This document shows, piece after piece, positions 25,501 to 40,500 of a DNA stretch of 64,000 nucleotides. This DNA is from Pseudomonas citri (GTDB taxonomy: Bacteria; Pseudomonadota; Gammaproteobacteria; Pseudomonadales; Pseudomonadaceae). Made by a program: the position numbers and the translations under genes. Numbering within the stretch: position 1 is the stretch's first letter; each line of letters begins with the position of its first letter. The stretch is from NCBI RefSeq assembly GCF_025336485.1, contig NZ_JAODAB010000007.1, forward strand, positions 167,427 through 231,426. Direction: 5' to 3'. The notes under the pieces are model-generated. The model had not been told where the DNA came from. It worked only from the letters and a program-made list of their open reading frames with translations, and ran no database searches.

Positions 25501-28500
25501 AAGGCGCGGTCGGCCCCCTCGCCGCCCTGCATCCGCCCCATCAACACCGTGCCGAACACCACGTCGTCCTTGCCCGATACACGTCCCAAGACCTGCGCCC
25601 AGGCCAGATGGCAAAGGCTCGCCGCCCCTACGCCCGCTTGCCGCGCCAGGCGACGCAGGCGAGCACTCAGCGCGTCGTCGAGCTGCCAGGTGGCTTCTTC
25701 AAGATCACCGCCATCGCTCGGCACCTGCCCCAGCCCGAAGGGCAACGTCGGTTCGTCCACATCGCCCAGCATCTGGCCGAAGAAGGCTTCATGCTCGTGC
25801 TGGCTCACGCCCAAACGAGACTGTGCCACATAGTTACGGTACGGTACGGCGGCGTCCACCGGGCCGTCCTGCCCGAGCAGGTACGCCTGCATCTCGCGTT
25901 GCACCACCTTGAGCGTCGCATGGTCGAGAGCGATGTGATGGAACAGCAGCGTCGCGACCCAGCGCTGGTTGGGCTTGTCTTGCGCGAACGCCATGCGCAT
26001 CAGCGGCGCCTGGGTCATGTCCAGGCGATAGTGACGCGCATCGAAACGCTGATTCAGCTGTTGGACGATATCCCCGTCCCGCGGGTCCGGCACCAGCTCT
26101 TCCAGGCCCAGCCGTGCTTCACGCCAGACCACTTGCTGGGGCTCGTCCAGCCCCTCCCAGAGCATCGCGGTACGCAAGATGTCATGGCGATCCACTACCC
26201 GTTGCAAGGCCTGGACGAAGGCGTCGAGGCGCTCGCGGCTGGCGAACGCGAACCGGGTCTGAAGCACATACGGATCGCCCTGTTCGGCCGACAGATGATG
26301 GTAAAGAATGCCTTCCTGCAACGGTGCCAGCGGGTAGATGTCCTGCACGTTGCGCGCGCCACCCGGCACCTTGGACACGATACGGTCGATCGCGTCCTGG
26401 TCCAGGTCGGTCAGTACCAGCATGTCAGGGGTGATCCGCGCGCAGTCGGATGCAATCCGGTTGGCCGGCACCACGACTTCGCGGCCGCCACCCACCGCCG
26501 CTGCCAGCGTCGCCAGGGTTGGCTGGCCGAACAGCACGCGCACGTCGGCACTCAGACCGGCCTGGCGCATACGTTCGATCAGGCTCACGGCCAGCAGCGA
26601 ATGACCGCCCAATTCAAAGAAGTGGTCATGCCGACCCACCTGCTCCAGCCCCAGCAGGTCTTGCCAGATCTGCGCGAGCGTGGTTTCGATCTCGCCTTGC
26701 GGGGCCTCGTAGCCACGGGAAATGACGGCGTCCTGATCCGGGGCTGGGAGAGCCTTGCGGTCGAGTTTGCCGTTGGGAGTCAGCGGCAAGGCGTCGAGGC
26801 TGACATAAGCCACCGGCACCATGTATTCCGGTAGCCGTGCTTGCAGATGGCTGCGCAGGGTTTCGATGTCCACCGCTGCTGATTGGGTGAAATAGGCGAC
26901 CAGACGTTTGTCACCCGGCACGTCTTCCCGAGCCAGGACCACCGTTTCCTTGATTGCCTCGTGCTGGGCAAGCTTGGCTTCGATCTCGCCCAGTTCAATG
27001 CGGAAACCACGAATTTTTACCTGGTCATCGTTACGGCCCAGGTACTCGATGTTGCCATCTGGCAGGTAGCGGCCGAGGTCGCCGGTCTTGTACATCCGAG
27101 CATCTTGAACGCCGCTGAAGGGATCCTTGAGGAAGCGTTCGGCAGTCAGGTCATCGCGATTGAGGTAACCACGGGCAACACCCGCCCCACCGATGTAGAT
27201 TTCCCCGGGAACACCCAGCGGCACCGGTTGCTGGTGTTCATCCAGCAAGTAGAACTGGGTGTTCGCCACTGGCTTACCGATGTGCGCCGCAAAACCCTCC
27301 TCGCGGGCCATCGACACCCAACTCGAATAGGTCGTGGTTTCCGAGGGACCATAGAGGTTGCACAAGCGCTTGACTGAGGTCTGTTCGAACAGCGCTTCCA
27401 CCAGGCTGCGCTTGAGCGCTTCGCCGGCCACGTTGACCGTATCGACGCCCTCGCCCAAGCCACCGGACTCCAGCAGCGCCTTGAGCGCCGAAGGTACGGT
27501 GTTGATCAAGCTGATGTCGTGCTCGCCCTGTTGCAGTTCCAACACATTAGTGACCACTTCGATGCTGCCGCCGCAGGTCAGCGGCGCGAAGCATTCATAG
27601 ACCGCCAGGTCGAAGTTCAGCGATGTCGAGAACAGGGTTTTCGACAGGGTTTGCGCATCGAACGAACAGTGCGCCCAGGTCAGGAAGTTCACCGTGTTGC
27701 GGTGTTCGATCATCACGCCTTTCGGCAGACCGGTAGAGCCGGAGGTGTAGATCACATAGGCCAGGTGCGCAGACGTCAGCCCCGGCACCTGCGGATTCGG
27801 CGCCGCTTCGTCCTGCCAGACGCCCTTGTCCAGATCGATCACCGGCACCGTCGTGTCGCCCAGCAGGCTGCGCGTGGCGGCCTGTACCAGGACGGCCGCC
27901 GGTGCGCTGTCTTCGAGCATGTAGGCAATGCGTTCGGCCGGATAACCCGGATCCAGCGGCACATAACCGCCGCCAGCCTTGAGGATCGCCAGCAAGCCCA
28001 CCACCATGTCGAGGCCGCGCTCGACACAGATCGCCACCCGCGAATCCGGTCGCACACCCTGCTTGCACAGGTGGTGCGCCAGGCGGTTGGCGAGGCCATT
28101 GAGCTGGCGATAATTGAGTTGTTCCCGGCCATGACGCACCGCCACCGCATCCGGCGTGCGCTGCACCTGGGCCTCGAAGAGCCCGTGAATGGTTTGCTCC
28201 GCCGGGTATTGGGCAGCGCTGGCATTGAAGGTCACCAGCAGTTGCTCGCGCTCGGCCGCCGGCAGTACCGGCAAGCGATACAGAGCTGTCTGCGGCGCTT
28301 GTTCCAGGGCCGTCACCAGCCCCTCCAGCGCGGCATGCATGTAGGCGCAAACCCGCTGTGCACCGACTTGCGGCGTAACCAGCGCCGTCAGGTTGAAACC
28401 CTCGCCCAGGTCATCCACGTTCAAGGTCAGCGGGTAGTTGGTGCGCTCCTCGCCACCCAGTACCTGGATTCCCTTCCACGCCGACGACGCCTGGCTCGAC

Positions 28501-31500
28501 GCCGTCGCATCGGTATGACGGTAGTTGAGCAAGGCACTGAACAATGGCATCGGTGCCGGCACACCGCTGCAACGTTGGGCCAGCGCCAGGGAGGCATGCT
28601 CATGACCGAGCAACGCCGTCAGCCGCGCATGGGTGGCCTTCACGCCCGCACGGGCAGCGGTTTGCCCCAGATTCACCCGCAACGGCAAGGTATTGATGAA
28701 CATACCCAGCGCGCGGTCGGCCCCTTCGCCGCCCTGCATCCGGCCCATCAACACGGTGCCGAACACCACGTCCTCACGGCCCGAGACCCGACCCAGCACC
28801 TGCGCCCAGGCCAGGTGCACCAGGCTCGCCGCGCTAACGCCCAACTGACGGGCCTGCACCCGCAGTCGATGGGCCAGCGCGGCATCGACGCCTTGCTGCC
28901 GCTCTTCGACAGCGCTGCCGTCACCCTGAACATCCAACAGGCCGAACGGCAACGTCGGTTCATCCACATCGGCGAGCATTTCCCGGAAGAACGCTTCATG
29001 TTCCGGCTGGCTCACGCCCAAGCGGGCCTGGGCCACATAGTTGCGGTACGGCATCGCCGCGTCCAGGCGATCCGCCTGGCCCGACAGGTGAGCCTGCATT
29101 TCGTACTGCACCACTTCCAGCGCGGTATGGTCCAGGACCATATGATGGAACAGCAACATCGCCAGCCAGCGGTCGTGGGCGGCGTCGTGGGCATGGACCA
29201 GGCTCAGCATCGGTGCCTGGGTAATGTCCAGGCGATGGTGCCGGGAGTCGAAACGCTCATATAGCTGCGCCGCGACATCGCCTGCGGCCGGGTCCAACAC
29301 GACCTCTTCCGGTGTCAACCGGGCTTCACGCCACACCACTTGCAGGGGTTGTTCAAGCCCCTCCCAAAGCATCGAAGTCCTCAAGATGTCATGGCGATCG
29401 ACGACCTGTTGCAAAGCCTGGGCGAAATCCTCGAAGCGCCCACGGTTGTCGAAGGCAAACTGGGCCTGGAGCACATAGGGATCACCCTCTTCGGCCGACA
29501 GGTGATGGTAGAGAATGCCTTCCTGCAACGGCGCCAGCGGGTAGATGTCCTGCACATTGCGCGCGCCGCCCGGTATTTGCGCCACGATGCGATCGATGGC
29601 GTCCTGGGTCAGCGCGGCCAACGGCAGCATGGCCGGGGTGATGTGCTCGCAACCCGGGACAATCAGGTTGGCCGGGACGGTTATTTCATGACGGTTGCCA
29701 ACGGCGCAGGCCAATGCCGCCAGGGTCGGCTGGCCGAACAGCACACGCACGTCGGCACCCAGGCCGGCCTGGCGCATGCGTTCGACCAGGCTCACGGCCA
29801 GCAGCGAATGGCCGCCCAGTTCAAAGAAGTGGTCATGCCGACCGACCTGTTCCAGGCCCAGCAGGTCTTGCCAGATCTGCGCCAGGGTCGTTTCGATCTC
29901 GCCTTGCGGGGCCTCATAGCCACGGGAAATGACGGCGTCCTGATCCGGCGCCGGCAACGCCTTGCGGTCGAGTTTGCCGTTGGGGGTCAGCGGCAAGGCG
30001 TCGAGGCTGACATAAGCCACCGGCACCATGTAGTCCGGCAGCCGTGCTTGCAGATGGCTGCGCAGGGTTTCGATGTCGACCGTGTGGTGTTCGGTGAAAT
30101 ACGCCACCAGGCGCTTGTCCCCCGGCACGTCTTCCCGGGCCTGCACCACGGCTTCTTTCACCGCCTCGTGCTGGGCAAGCTTGGCTTCGATCTCGCCCAG
30201 TTCGATACGGAAGCCACGGATCTTCACCTGGTCATCGTTACGGCCCAGGTATTCGATGTTGCCGTCCGGCAGGTAGCGACCCAGGTCGCCGGTCTTGTAC
30301 ATCCGCGCATTTGCGGCGCTGCTGAACGGATCGTCGAGGAAGCGTTCGGCGGTCAGGTCATCGCGATTCAGATAGCCCCGCGCGACACCCGCGCCGCCGA
30401 TGTAGATCTCACCGGGAACACCCAGCGGCACCGGTTGCTTGTGTTCATCCAGCAAGTAGAACTGGGTGTTCGCCACTGGTTTGCCAATGTGCGCGGCAAA
30501 CCCATCTTCACGAGCCATGGATACCCAGCTGGAATACGTCGTGGTCTCCGACGGGCCGTAAAGGTTGCACAAGCGCTTGACTGAAGTCTGTTCGAACAGC
30601 GCTTCCACCAGGCTACGCTTGAGGGCTTCGCCGGCCACGTTGACCGTATCGACACCCTCGCCCAAGCCACCGGATTCCAACAACGCCTTGAGCGCCGATG
30701 GTACGGTGTTGATCAAGGTGATGTCGTGCTCGCCTTGTTGCAGTTCCAGCACATTAGTGACCACGTCGATGCTGCCGCCGCAGGTCAGCGGTGCGAAGCA
30801 TTCGTAAACCGCCAGGTCGAAGTTCAACGAGGTCGAGAACAGGGTTTTCGACAGGGTCGCCGCATCGAACGAACGGTGCGCCCAGGTCAGGAAGTTCACC
30901 GTGTTGCGGTGTTCGATCATCACGCCTTTTGGCAGACCGGTGGAACCGGAGGTGTAGATCACGTAGGCCAGATGGGACGAGGTCAGTTCAGGCACCTGCG
31001 GATTCTGGACGGATTTGTCCTGCCAGAGCCCACTGTCCAGATCAATCACCGGCATCGACGCACCGGCCAACAAACCAAGGGTCGCCGCCTGCGCCAGCAC
31101 CACCGTCGGCGTGCTGTCTTCGAGCATGTAGGCAATGCGCTCGGCCGGGTAACCCGGATCCAGCGGCACATAACCGCCGCCCGCCTTGAGGATCGCCAGC
31201 AAGCCCACGACCATGTCGAGGCCGCGCTCGACACAGATTGCCACCCGCGCATCCGGTTGTACGCCCTGTCCACGCAGGTAATGCGCCAGGCGGTTGGCTC
31301 GTTCGTTCAGTTCGCGATAACCCATACGCTGCGCGCCATGGATCACTGCCACGGCGTCTGGCGTACGCTGCACCTGCTCCTCGAACAACCCATGAATCGT
31401 CTGCTGCTGCGGATATTCGGCTTCACTGGCATTGAACGCCACCAACAGTTGCTCACGCTCCACCGCCGGCAGGATCGACAAACCGGACAGCGCCGATTCA

Positions 31501-34500
31501 GGCGCACGCTCCAACGCAACGGCCAGGCTCGCCAGTGCCGCTTCCATGTAGGCAGCAACCCGTTGCGCACCGACTCCGCAGGCAGCTTGAACGGTCAGGC
31601 TGAAACCGTCGCCCAGGTCGTCCACCGACAACGCCAATGGATAGTTGGTGCGCTCCTCGCTGCCCAGTTTCTCGATACCTGGCCAGGTCGAAGATGTTTG
31701 CTCGACAGGCTCCGCCAGTGAGTGACGGTAATTGAGCAAGGCGCTGAACAAAGGCGTGGGTGCGACCACACCGCTGCAACGCTGGGCCAACGCCAGGGAG
31801 GCGTGCTCGTGGCCCAACAATCCGCTCAGCCGCGCATGAGTCGCCAGCACGCCCGCCTTGACACCTAGCCTCCCCACGCTGACGCGCAGCGGCAAGGTAT
31901 TGATGAACATGCCCAACGCGCGGTCGGCCCCTTCGCCGCCCTGCATCCGCCCCATCAACACCGTGCCGAACACCACGTCATCGCGGCTCGAAACACGCCC
32001 CAGCACCAGCGCCCACGCCAGGTGATGCAAGGCCGCCGCACTGACGCCCAACTGGCGGGCCTGGGTGCGCAGACGGCGACTCAGGCCGGGGTTGATCACT
32101 TGCGTGGCTTGCTCGATGCGGCTGCCATCGCCGCGTACGTCCTGCAAGCCGAACGGCAGCGTCGGCTCGTCCACCTCGCCGAGCATGTCGTGGAAGAACG
32201 CTTCGTGTTCTGCACGACTGACCCCCAGGCGCGCCTGGGCCACGTAGTTGCGGTACGGCACCGCCTCGCCCAGCTGATCCGTTTGCCCTTGCAGATGGGC
32301 CTGCATCTCGTGCCGCACCACTTCCAGCGCCGTATGGTCGAGCGCCATGTGATGGAACAACAGGGTCGCGACCCAACGCCCATTGACGGCATCGTGCGCA
32401 AAGCGGATGCACATCAACGGCGCCTGGCGGATATCCAGGCGGTGGTGCCGGGCATCGAAGCGGGCCTTCAGTTGGTCGACGACGTCACCGTCCCCGGCGC
32501 ACAGAAGTACTTCTTCCACGCCCAGCAACGCCTTGCGCCAGACCACCTGCACCGGCTCGTCCAGCCCTTCCCAGGCCATCGACGTGCGCAAGATGTCATG
32601 GCGGTCGATCACGCCCTGCAGCGCGTGGGTGAACTCGGTGAGGCGTTCGCGGCTGTCGAAGGCAAACTGGGCCTGTAGCACATAAGGATCACCCTGTTCG
32701 GCCGACAGGTGATGGTAGAGAATGCCTTCCTGCAACGGCGCCAGCGGGTAGATGTCCTGCACATTGAGCGCGCCGCCCGGTATTTGCGCCACGATGCGAT
32801 CGATGGCGTCCTGGGTCAGCGTGGCCAGCGGCAGCATGGCCGGGGTGATGTATTCGCAACCCGGGGCGATCAGGTTGGACGGGACCCTTACCGAATGAAC
32901 GCTGTCGTTGTCGACGGCAGCGGCCAGAGCCGCCAGGGTCGGCTGGCCGAACAGCACGCGCACGTCGGCACTCAGCCCGGCCTGGCGCATGCGTTCGATC
33001 AGGCTCACGGCCAGCAGGGAATGACCGCCCAGTTCGAAGAAATGGTCATGGCGACCGACCTGTTCCAGACCCAGCAGGTCTTGCCAGATCTGCGCCAGGG
33101 TCGTTTCGACCTCGCCTTGCGGGGCCTCGTAGCCACGGGAGATGACCGCAGCCTGATCCGGGGCCGGCAGCGCCTTGCGGTCGAGTTTACCGTTGGGAGT
33201 CAGCGGCAAGGCGTCGAGGCTGACATAAGCCACCGGCACCATGTATTCCGGCAGCCGTGCTTGCAGATGTGCGCGCAGGGTTTCGATGTCCACCGCTGCT
33301 GATTGGGTGAAATAGGCGACCAGACGTTTGTCGCCCGGCACGTCCTCGCGGGCCAGGACCACGGCTTCCTTCACCGCCTCGTGCTGGGCAAGCTTGGCTT
33401 CGATCTCCCCCAGTTCGATGCGGAAACCGCGGATCTTCACCTGGTCGTCGTTACGGCCCAGGTATTCGATGTTGCCGTCCGCCAGGTAGCGGCCCAGGTC
33501 GCCGGTCTTGTACATCCGGGCGTTTGGCGTACTGCTGAACGGATCGCCCAGGAAACGTTCAGTGGTGAGGTCATCGCGATTCAGATAGCCGCGCGCGACA
33601 CCCGCGCCGCCGATGTAGATTTCACCCGGAACGCCCAGCGGCACCGGTTGTTTGTGCTCATCCAGCAAGTAGAACTGGGTGTTTGCGACAGGCTTACCGA
33701 TATGCGCCGCAAACCCGTCTTCGCGGGCCATGGATACCCAACTCGAATAGGTCGTGGTTTCCGAAGGGCCGTAAAGGTTGCACAACCGCTTGACCTGGGT
33801 TTGCTCGAACAAGCTTTCCACCAGACTGCGCTTGAGCGCTTCACCGGCCACGTTGACCGTATCGACGCCCTCACTCAACCCACCGGATTCCAGCAACGCC
33901 TTGAGCGCCGACGGCACGGTGTTGATCAAGCTGATGTCGTGCTCGCCCTGTTGCAGTTCCAGCACATTGGTGACCACTTCGATGCTGCCGCCGCAGGTCA
34001 GCGGCGCGAAGCACTCGTAAACTGCCAGGTCGAAGTTCAGCGAGGTCGAGAACAGGGTTTTCGACAGGGTCGCCGCATCGAACGAACGGTGCGCCCAGGC
34101 CAGGAAGTTCACCGTGTTGCGGTGTTCGATCATCACGCCTTTCGGCAAACCGGTGGAACCGGAGGTGTAGATCACATAGGCCAGATGGGACGAGGTCAGT
34201 TCAGGCACCTGCGGATTCAGGACGGATTTGTCCTGCCAGAGCCCACTGTCCAGATCGATGACCGGCATCGACGTCCCGGCCAGCAAACCAAGGGTCGCCG
34301 CCTGCGCCAGCACCACCGCCGGCGTGCTGTCTTCAAGCATGTAGGCAATGCGTTCGGCCGGATAACCCGGGTCCAGTGGCACATAACCGCCGCCAGCTTT
34401 GAGGATCGCCAGCAAGCCCACCACCATGTCGAGGCCGCGCTCGACGCAGATCGCTACCCGAGAATCCGGTTGTACGCCCTGCTCGCGCAGGTAATGCGCC

Positions 34501-37500
34501 AGGCGGTTGGCTCGTTCGTTCAGTTCGCGATAGCTCAGGCGTTGTTCACCGTGCACCACCGCCACAACGTCTGGCGTGCGCGCCACTTGCGCCTCGAACA
34601 ACCCATGAATTGTCTCTTGCTGCGGGTAGTTGGCCTGGGTCGCGTTGAAATCACGCAGCAGTTGCCAGCGTTCGTATTCACAGAGGATTTCCAGCTCGTT
34701 GACGGACGAATCCGGCGCGAACTCCAGGGCATCCACCAGGCTCGCCAAAGCCGTCTGCATATACGCACCGACCTGCCGGGCATCGACCGCACCCGCCGTC
34801 TGGACGCTCAACAGGAACCCTTCGCCCTGGTCATCCACCGACAGCATGCAGGGGTAGTTGGTGCGCTCCATGACCTCCAACACCTGCGCCCCCGCCCAAC
34901 GGTCGACGCTGTCGCCCTCCTGGAGCGGGCTGTGGCGATAGTTGAGCAATGCGCTGAACAGCGGCAACGAGGCCGGCACACCGCTGCAACGCTGGGCCAG
35001 TGCCAGTGAAGCGTGCTCGTGACCCAGCAACGCCGTCAGCCGGGCGTGGGTCGCCTTGACCCCGCTGCGCACATCCTGCCCACCCACATCCACCCGCAGC
35101 GGCAAGGTATTGATGAACATGCCCAGGGCACGGTCCGCGCCCTCGCCGCTCTGCATACGGCCCAGCAACACCGTACCGAAGACCACGTCCTCACGTCCGG
35201 ACAAACGCCCCAACACCCGTGCCCACGCCAGGTGATGCAAGGCCGCGGCACTCACGCCCAACTGCCGCGCCTGCCACCGCAGCCGCCGGCACAGCTGTGC
35301 ATCGAGGTGCAGCTTGACCTCCTCGATCCCCCGGCCATCGCCCTGCACTTCCCGCAGGCCGAACGGCAGCGTGGGTTCCTCGACATCGCCCAGCATGTCG
35401 CGGAAGAAACGCTCATGTTGCGCGTGGCTCATCCCCAACAGGCTCTGGGCCACGTAATTGCGATAAGGCATGGCGGTGCCCAGGCGTTCGTCTTCACCGT
35501 CCAGGAACGCCAGCATCTCGTCGTGCATCACATCCAGCGCCGTATGGTCCAGGGCGATGTGATGGAACAACAGGACCGCGACCCAGCGCTGATGAAGGCT
35601 GTCCCAGGCACACGCCAGGCGCATCAACGGCGCCTTGCCAAGGTCCAGGCGAGCGTGTCGAGGGTCGAACAGCCCTTGCAACTGCATGGCGATATCGCCC
35701 TCGGCCGGATCCAGCGCCTGTTCTTCCAGGAGCAGCCCGACACGGCGCAGGACCACCTGCAACGGCACGTCGAAGCCTTCCCACAAGATGGCCGTGCGCA
35801 GGATATCGTGCCGTTCGATGACAGCCTGCAAGGCCGCCACGAACCCTTCGAGTCGAGCGCGGCTGTCCAGGGCGAAGGTGGCTTGCAGCAAGTAGGGATC
35901 GCCCGCTTGCGCGGCGATATGGTGATAGAGGATCCCTTCTTGCAGCGGTGCCAGGGGGTAGATGTCCTGCACATTGCCCACGCCACCCGGTACGGCGGCC
36001 ACGACGCGGTCGATGGTTTCCTGGTCCAGTGTGACCAGCGGCAGCATGGCCGGGGTGATGCGCTCGCAGCCGTCGACAATCCCATTGGCCGGCACCACCA
36101 CGTCGGTGCGGCTGCCCACTGCGGCGGCCAGGGCGGCCAGGGTCGGTTGCCCGAACAGCACTCGCACGTCGGCGCTCAGGCCAGCCTGGCGCATGCGCTC
36201 GATCAGCTTGACCGCCAGCAGCGAATGCCCGCCCAGTTCGAAAAAGTGATCATGTCGCCCCACTTGCTCTAGGCCGAGGACGTCAGCCCACAACCGGGCC
36301 AGCGTAGTTTCCAGTTCACCCAGGGGCGCCTCATAGGCGCGGCTGGCAAAGGCATCCACCTCGGGCGCGGGCAGTGCCCGACGGTCGAGCTTGCCGTTGG
36401 GCGACAGCGGCAGTTTTTCCAGCCGCACGTAGGCGGCGGGCACCATGTAGTCCGGCACCAGTGCTTGCAGATGGGCGCGCAGTGCATCGGCGTCCGGTGC
36501 CGCGTCCCCTCCCTGGACAGTGAAATACGCCACCAGGCGCTTGTCGCCAGGCTGGTCTTCACGGGCTTGGCGGGCGACGACGGCCGCTTCTCTAACCCCG
36601 GCATGCTGGCAAAGCCTGGCTTCGATCTCACCCAGCTCGACCCGGAACCCACGAATCTTGATCTGGTCGTCGTTGCGCCCCAGGTATTCGATGCTGCCAT
36701 CGGGCAGGTGTCGTCCCAAATCCCCGGTCTTGTACAAGCGCGCCTGTGCATCCGCCGCGAACGGATCGCGGATAAAACGCTCGGCGGTCAATTCGTCGCG
36801 GTTCAGGTAGCCACGGGCGACGCAGACGCCACCGATGTAGATCTCGCCGGCCACGCCACGCGGAACCGGTTGCAGGTGCTCGTCCAGCAGGTAGATCCGC
36901 GTATTCGCCACCGGTTGGCCGATGGCCGGCAGAGTCGGCCACGACGCCACATCGTCCGGCAGGGTCAATGCCGTGGTGACATGGGACTCGGTCGGTCCAT
37001 AGTGGTTGTGCAGACGGCAGCCGTCCAGGCGCTCGAAGAACCCGCGGATCTGTGGCGTGATGCGCAGTTGCTCGCCGGCGGTGATGACGTCTCGCAGCGC
37101 ACAAGCCAATGGTTCGCCTTCACCGTCACCCATCACCGCCTCGGCCAACGCCTGCAAGGCAATGCAAGGCAGGTAGAGGCGCTCGATACGTTGTTCGCGG
37201 ATGTGCTGGAACAGGTGATGGAAATTCAAGCGCAGATCGGCGTGGATCAGCGACAACTCGCCGCCGGCACACAAGGTGCTGAAGATTTCCTGGAACGCCA
37301 CGTCGAAGCCAAGGGCCGCGAACTGCAATGTACGCACAGCGTCCCGTGCCAGCGGCGCCGCCTGGGCGATTTGCCATTGCATCAGGTTGACCAGGGCGCG
37401 ATGCGCCATGGCCACGCCCTTGGGCTGCCCGGTGGAGCCCGAGGTATAGATGACATAGGCGAGGTTGTCGGGACTCACGCCGCGCACGTCCGGGTTGGCC

Positions 37501-40500
37501 TGCGACTGATCGCTGATACCGGCGCCAGTGCGCTCGCCGGCATCCAGCAGCAGCGCCGGCACGTTCAACTGGGGGAAACGTTCCAACAGGCCGCGCTGGG
37601 TCAACAGTACCTTGGGCGCGCTGTCCTTGAGCATGTAGTCCAGGCGCTCGCTCGGATACGCTGGGTCCAGCGGCACGTAGGCAGCACCCGCCTTGAGGAT
37701 ACCCACGAGCCCGGCCACCATTTCCGGACCACGATCCACGCAGATCGCCACGCGGTCATCCGCAACGATGCCCTGCTCGATCAGGCGATGGGCAATCTGG
37801 TTGGCCAGGCGGTTCAGTTCGGCGTAGCTCAGGCGCTGGTCCTGGTAGGTCAACGCAACGGCTTCGGGCCGTGCCTGGGCGTGGGCTTCGAACAATTGAT
37901 GGATCAACAAGCCTGCCGGGTAAGCCGTGTCGAAGGCGTTGAAGTCGTCAAGCAGTTGTCGACGTTCGCTGGCAGGCAGGACGTTCAAGCGCTGCAACGG
38001 CATGTCGACATCGTGATCGAGGGCATCGACCAGCGCTTCGAGCACGCTCTGCATGTAGCCGCACACCCGTTGCGCGCCGATGCCGGCCACCGCCTGGACC
38101 GTCAACCCGAAGCAATCCCCCAGGTCGTCCACCGACAACGACAGCGGATAGTTGGTGCGCTCTTCACCACCGAGGATCTGCGCCCCGGCCCAAGTGCGTG
38201 CCTGACCGGCATCCTTGGGCGCCTGCGCGGCGACGGCGGTCTGGCGGTAATTCATCAGCGCACTGAACAACGGTGCCGGCGCCGCCACGCCACTGCAACG
38301 CTGCGCCAGGGACAACGGCGCATGCTCATGCCCGAGCAGCGCGGCCAATCGCCCGTGAGTCGCTTTCAGCGCAGCAAGGACTCCCTGGTTACCGGCTTCG
38401 ACGCGCAAGGGCAGCGTGTTGACGAACATGCCCAGGGCATGGCCGCCGTCCTGCCCGCTGTGCAGGCGCCCCATCAGCACAGTGCCGAAGACCACGTCCT
38501 GACGGCCGGACAAACGTCCTACCACCTGGCCCCAGGCCAAGTGGTGCAGGCTCGCCGTGCTCACCCCCAGGCGTCGGGCCTGGGCGCGCAAACGCTGGGC
38601 CAGTGGCGCGGCCAGCGGCAACGCGGCTTCCTCGATCCCGGTGCCGTCGCCCTGCACATCCTGCAGGCCAAACGGCAACGTCGGCTCGTCCACGTCCCCC
38701 AGCATCTCGCTGAAAAAGGCCTCATGTTGCCCGGCGTGGCTGCCCAGGCGGACCTGCGCGACATAGTTGCGGTAAGGCACCGACGGCGGCAACGCAGCCG
38801 ACTGCCCTTGCTGGTGCGCCTCGATTTCCTTGCCCAGCATGCCAAGCGAAGTGGCGTCGTCGATCAGGTGATGGAACAGCAGCACCGCGACCCAGCTACC
38901 GTCAGCAGTGTCTTCGGCGAAGTGGATGCGCATCATCGGCGCCTGGCGCAGATCGATGCGGGTCTGGCGCGGATCGAAGCGCCCCTGCAACTGCCCGGCG
39001 ACATCGCCCCCGGCCGTGTCCAGGACCAGTTCCTCGACCGCCAGCCGGGCTTCGCGCCAGACCACCTGGACCGGCTCGCCCAAGCCCTCCCACACCGCCG
39101 ACGTGCGCAGGATGTCATGCCGGGCGATCACCGCCTGCAAAGCCTGCACGAACGCCTCCAGCTGCGGACGACTGCCGAAGCGCAACAGCGCTTGCAACAG
39201 GTATGGATCGCCCTGGGTGGTCGCGAGATGGTGATATAGGATGCCTTCCTGCAACGGCACCAGGCCGTAGATATCCTGCACGTTACCCACGCCCCCCGGA
39301 ACGACGGCGACAATGCGCTCGATCTCCTCCTGGGTCAGCACCGCCAGGGGCAGCATGTCGGGGGTGATGCGCTCGGCGTGGAGAGGAATCCGGTTGGGCG
39401 GTACCGCTGTGGCACCGTCGGTGTCGGTAGCGGCCGCCAATGTCGCCAGCGTCGGCTGGCCGAACAGCACCCCCACGTCGACATTCAGGCCGACCTGGCG
39501 CATGCGCTCGATCAGCTTGACCGCCAACAAGGAATGACCGCCCAGCTCGAAGAAGCGATCCTGCCGGCCGATCTGCTCGACGCCGAGCAACTCGGCCCAT
39601 AATCCGGCCAGGATAGTTTCCACTCCAGCCAGCGGGGCTTCGTAAGTATGCCGGGCAAAAGCCTGGGAATCGGGCGCCGGCAACGCCTTGCGGTCGAGTT
39701 TGCCGTTGGTGGTCAACGGGAACGCGTCCAGGACCACGAAGGCACTGGGCACCATGTATTCGGCCAGCGAACCCAGCAGATGGCCACGCAACTCGGCGGC
39801 GACCATTTCGGCGCCCTCTTCGCCAATCACGTAGGCCACCAGGCGCTTGTCTCCCGGTTCGTCTTCGCGAGGGATCACCACGGCGTCGCGCACCTGCGGG
39901 CAAGCCGCCAGTTTCGCCTCGATTTCACCCAGTTCGATACGGAAACCGCGAATCTTCACCTGTTCGTCATTTCGTCCCAGGTATTCGAGTTCGCCGTTGT
40001 GCAACCAGCGGCCAAGGTCGCCAGTGCGATACAGGCGCGCGCCCGGCGTGTCATCGAAGGGGTCGGCCAGGAAACGCGTGTCGTTAAGCTGCGGCCGGTT
40101 CAGGTAACCACGGGCCACGCCGGCGCCGCCGACATACAACTCGCCTTCCACCCCTGCCGGCACTGGTTGGCCGTATTTGTCCAGCAGGTACAGGCGCAGG
40201 TCCGGGATGCGCTTGCCGATGGGGCTGACCCCGACTCGTCGGGCATCCGCCGCGGACAATGCACGGTAGGTCACGTGCACGGTGGTTTCGGTGATGCCGT
40301 ACATGTTCACCAGTTGCGTCCGGGCATTGAGCTCACGGGCGTACCACGGCTTGAGGATGCTGGTGTCCAGGGCTTCGCCGCCGAAGATCACCTGGCGCAG
40401 GCTGTGGCCCAGGTCGCTTTCGCCCTGGGCGGCAATCAACTGACGGAAAGCGCTGGGTGTCTGGTTGAGGACGGTCACCCCGGCCTCGCACAGCAGCGCG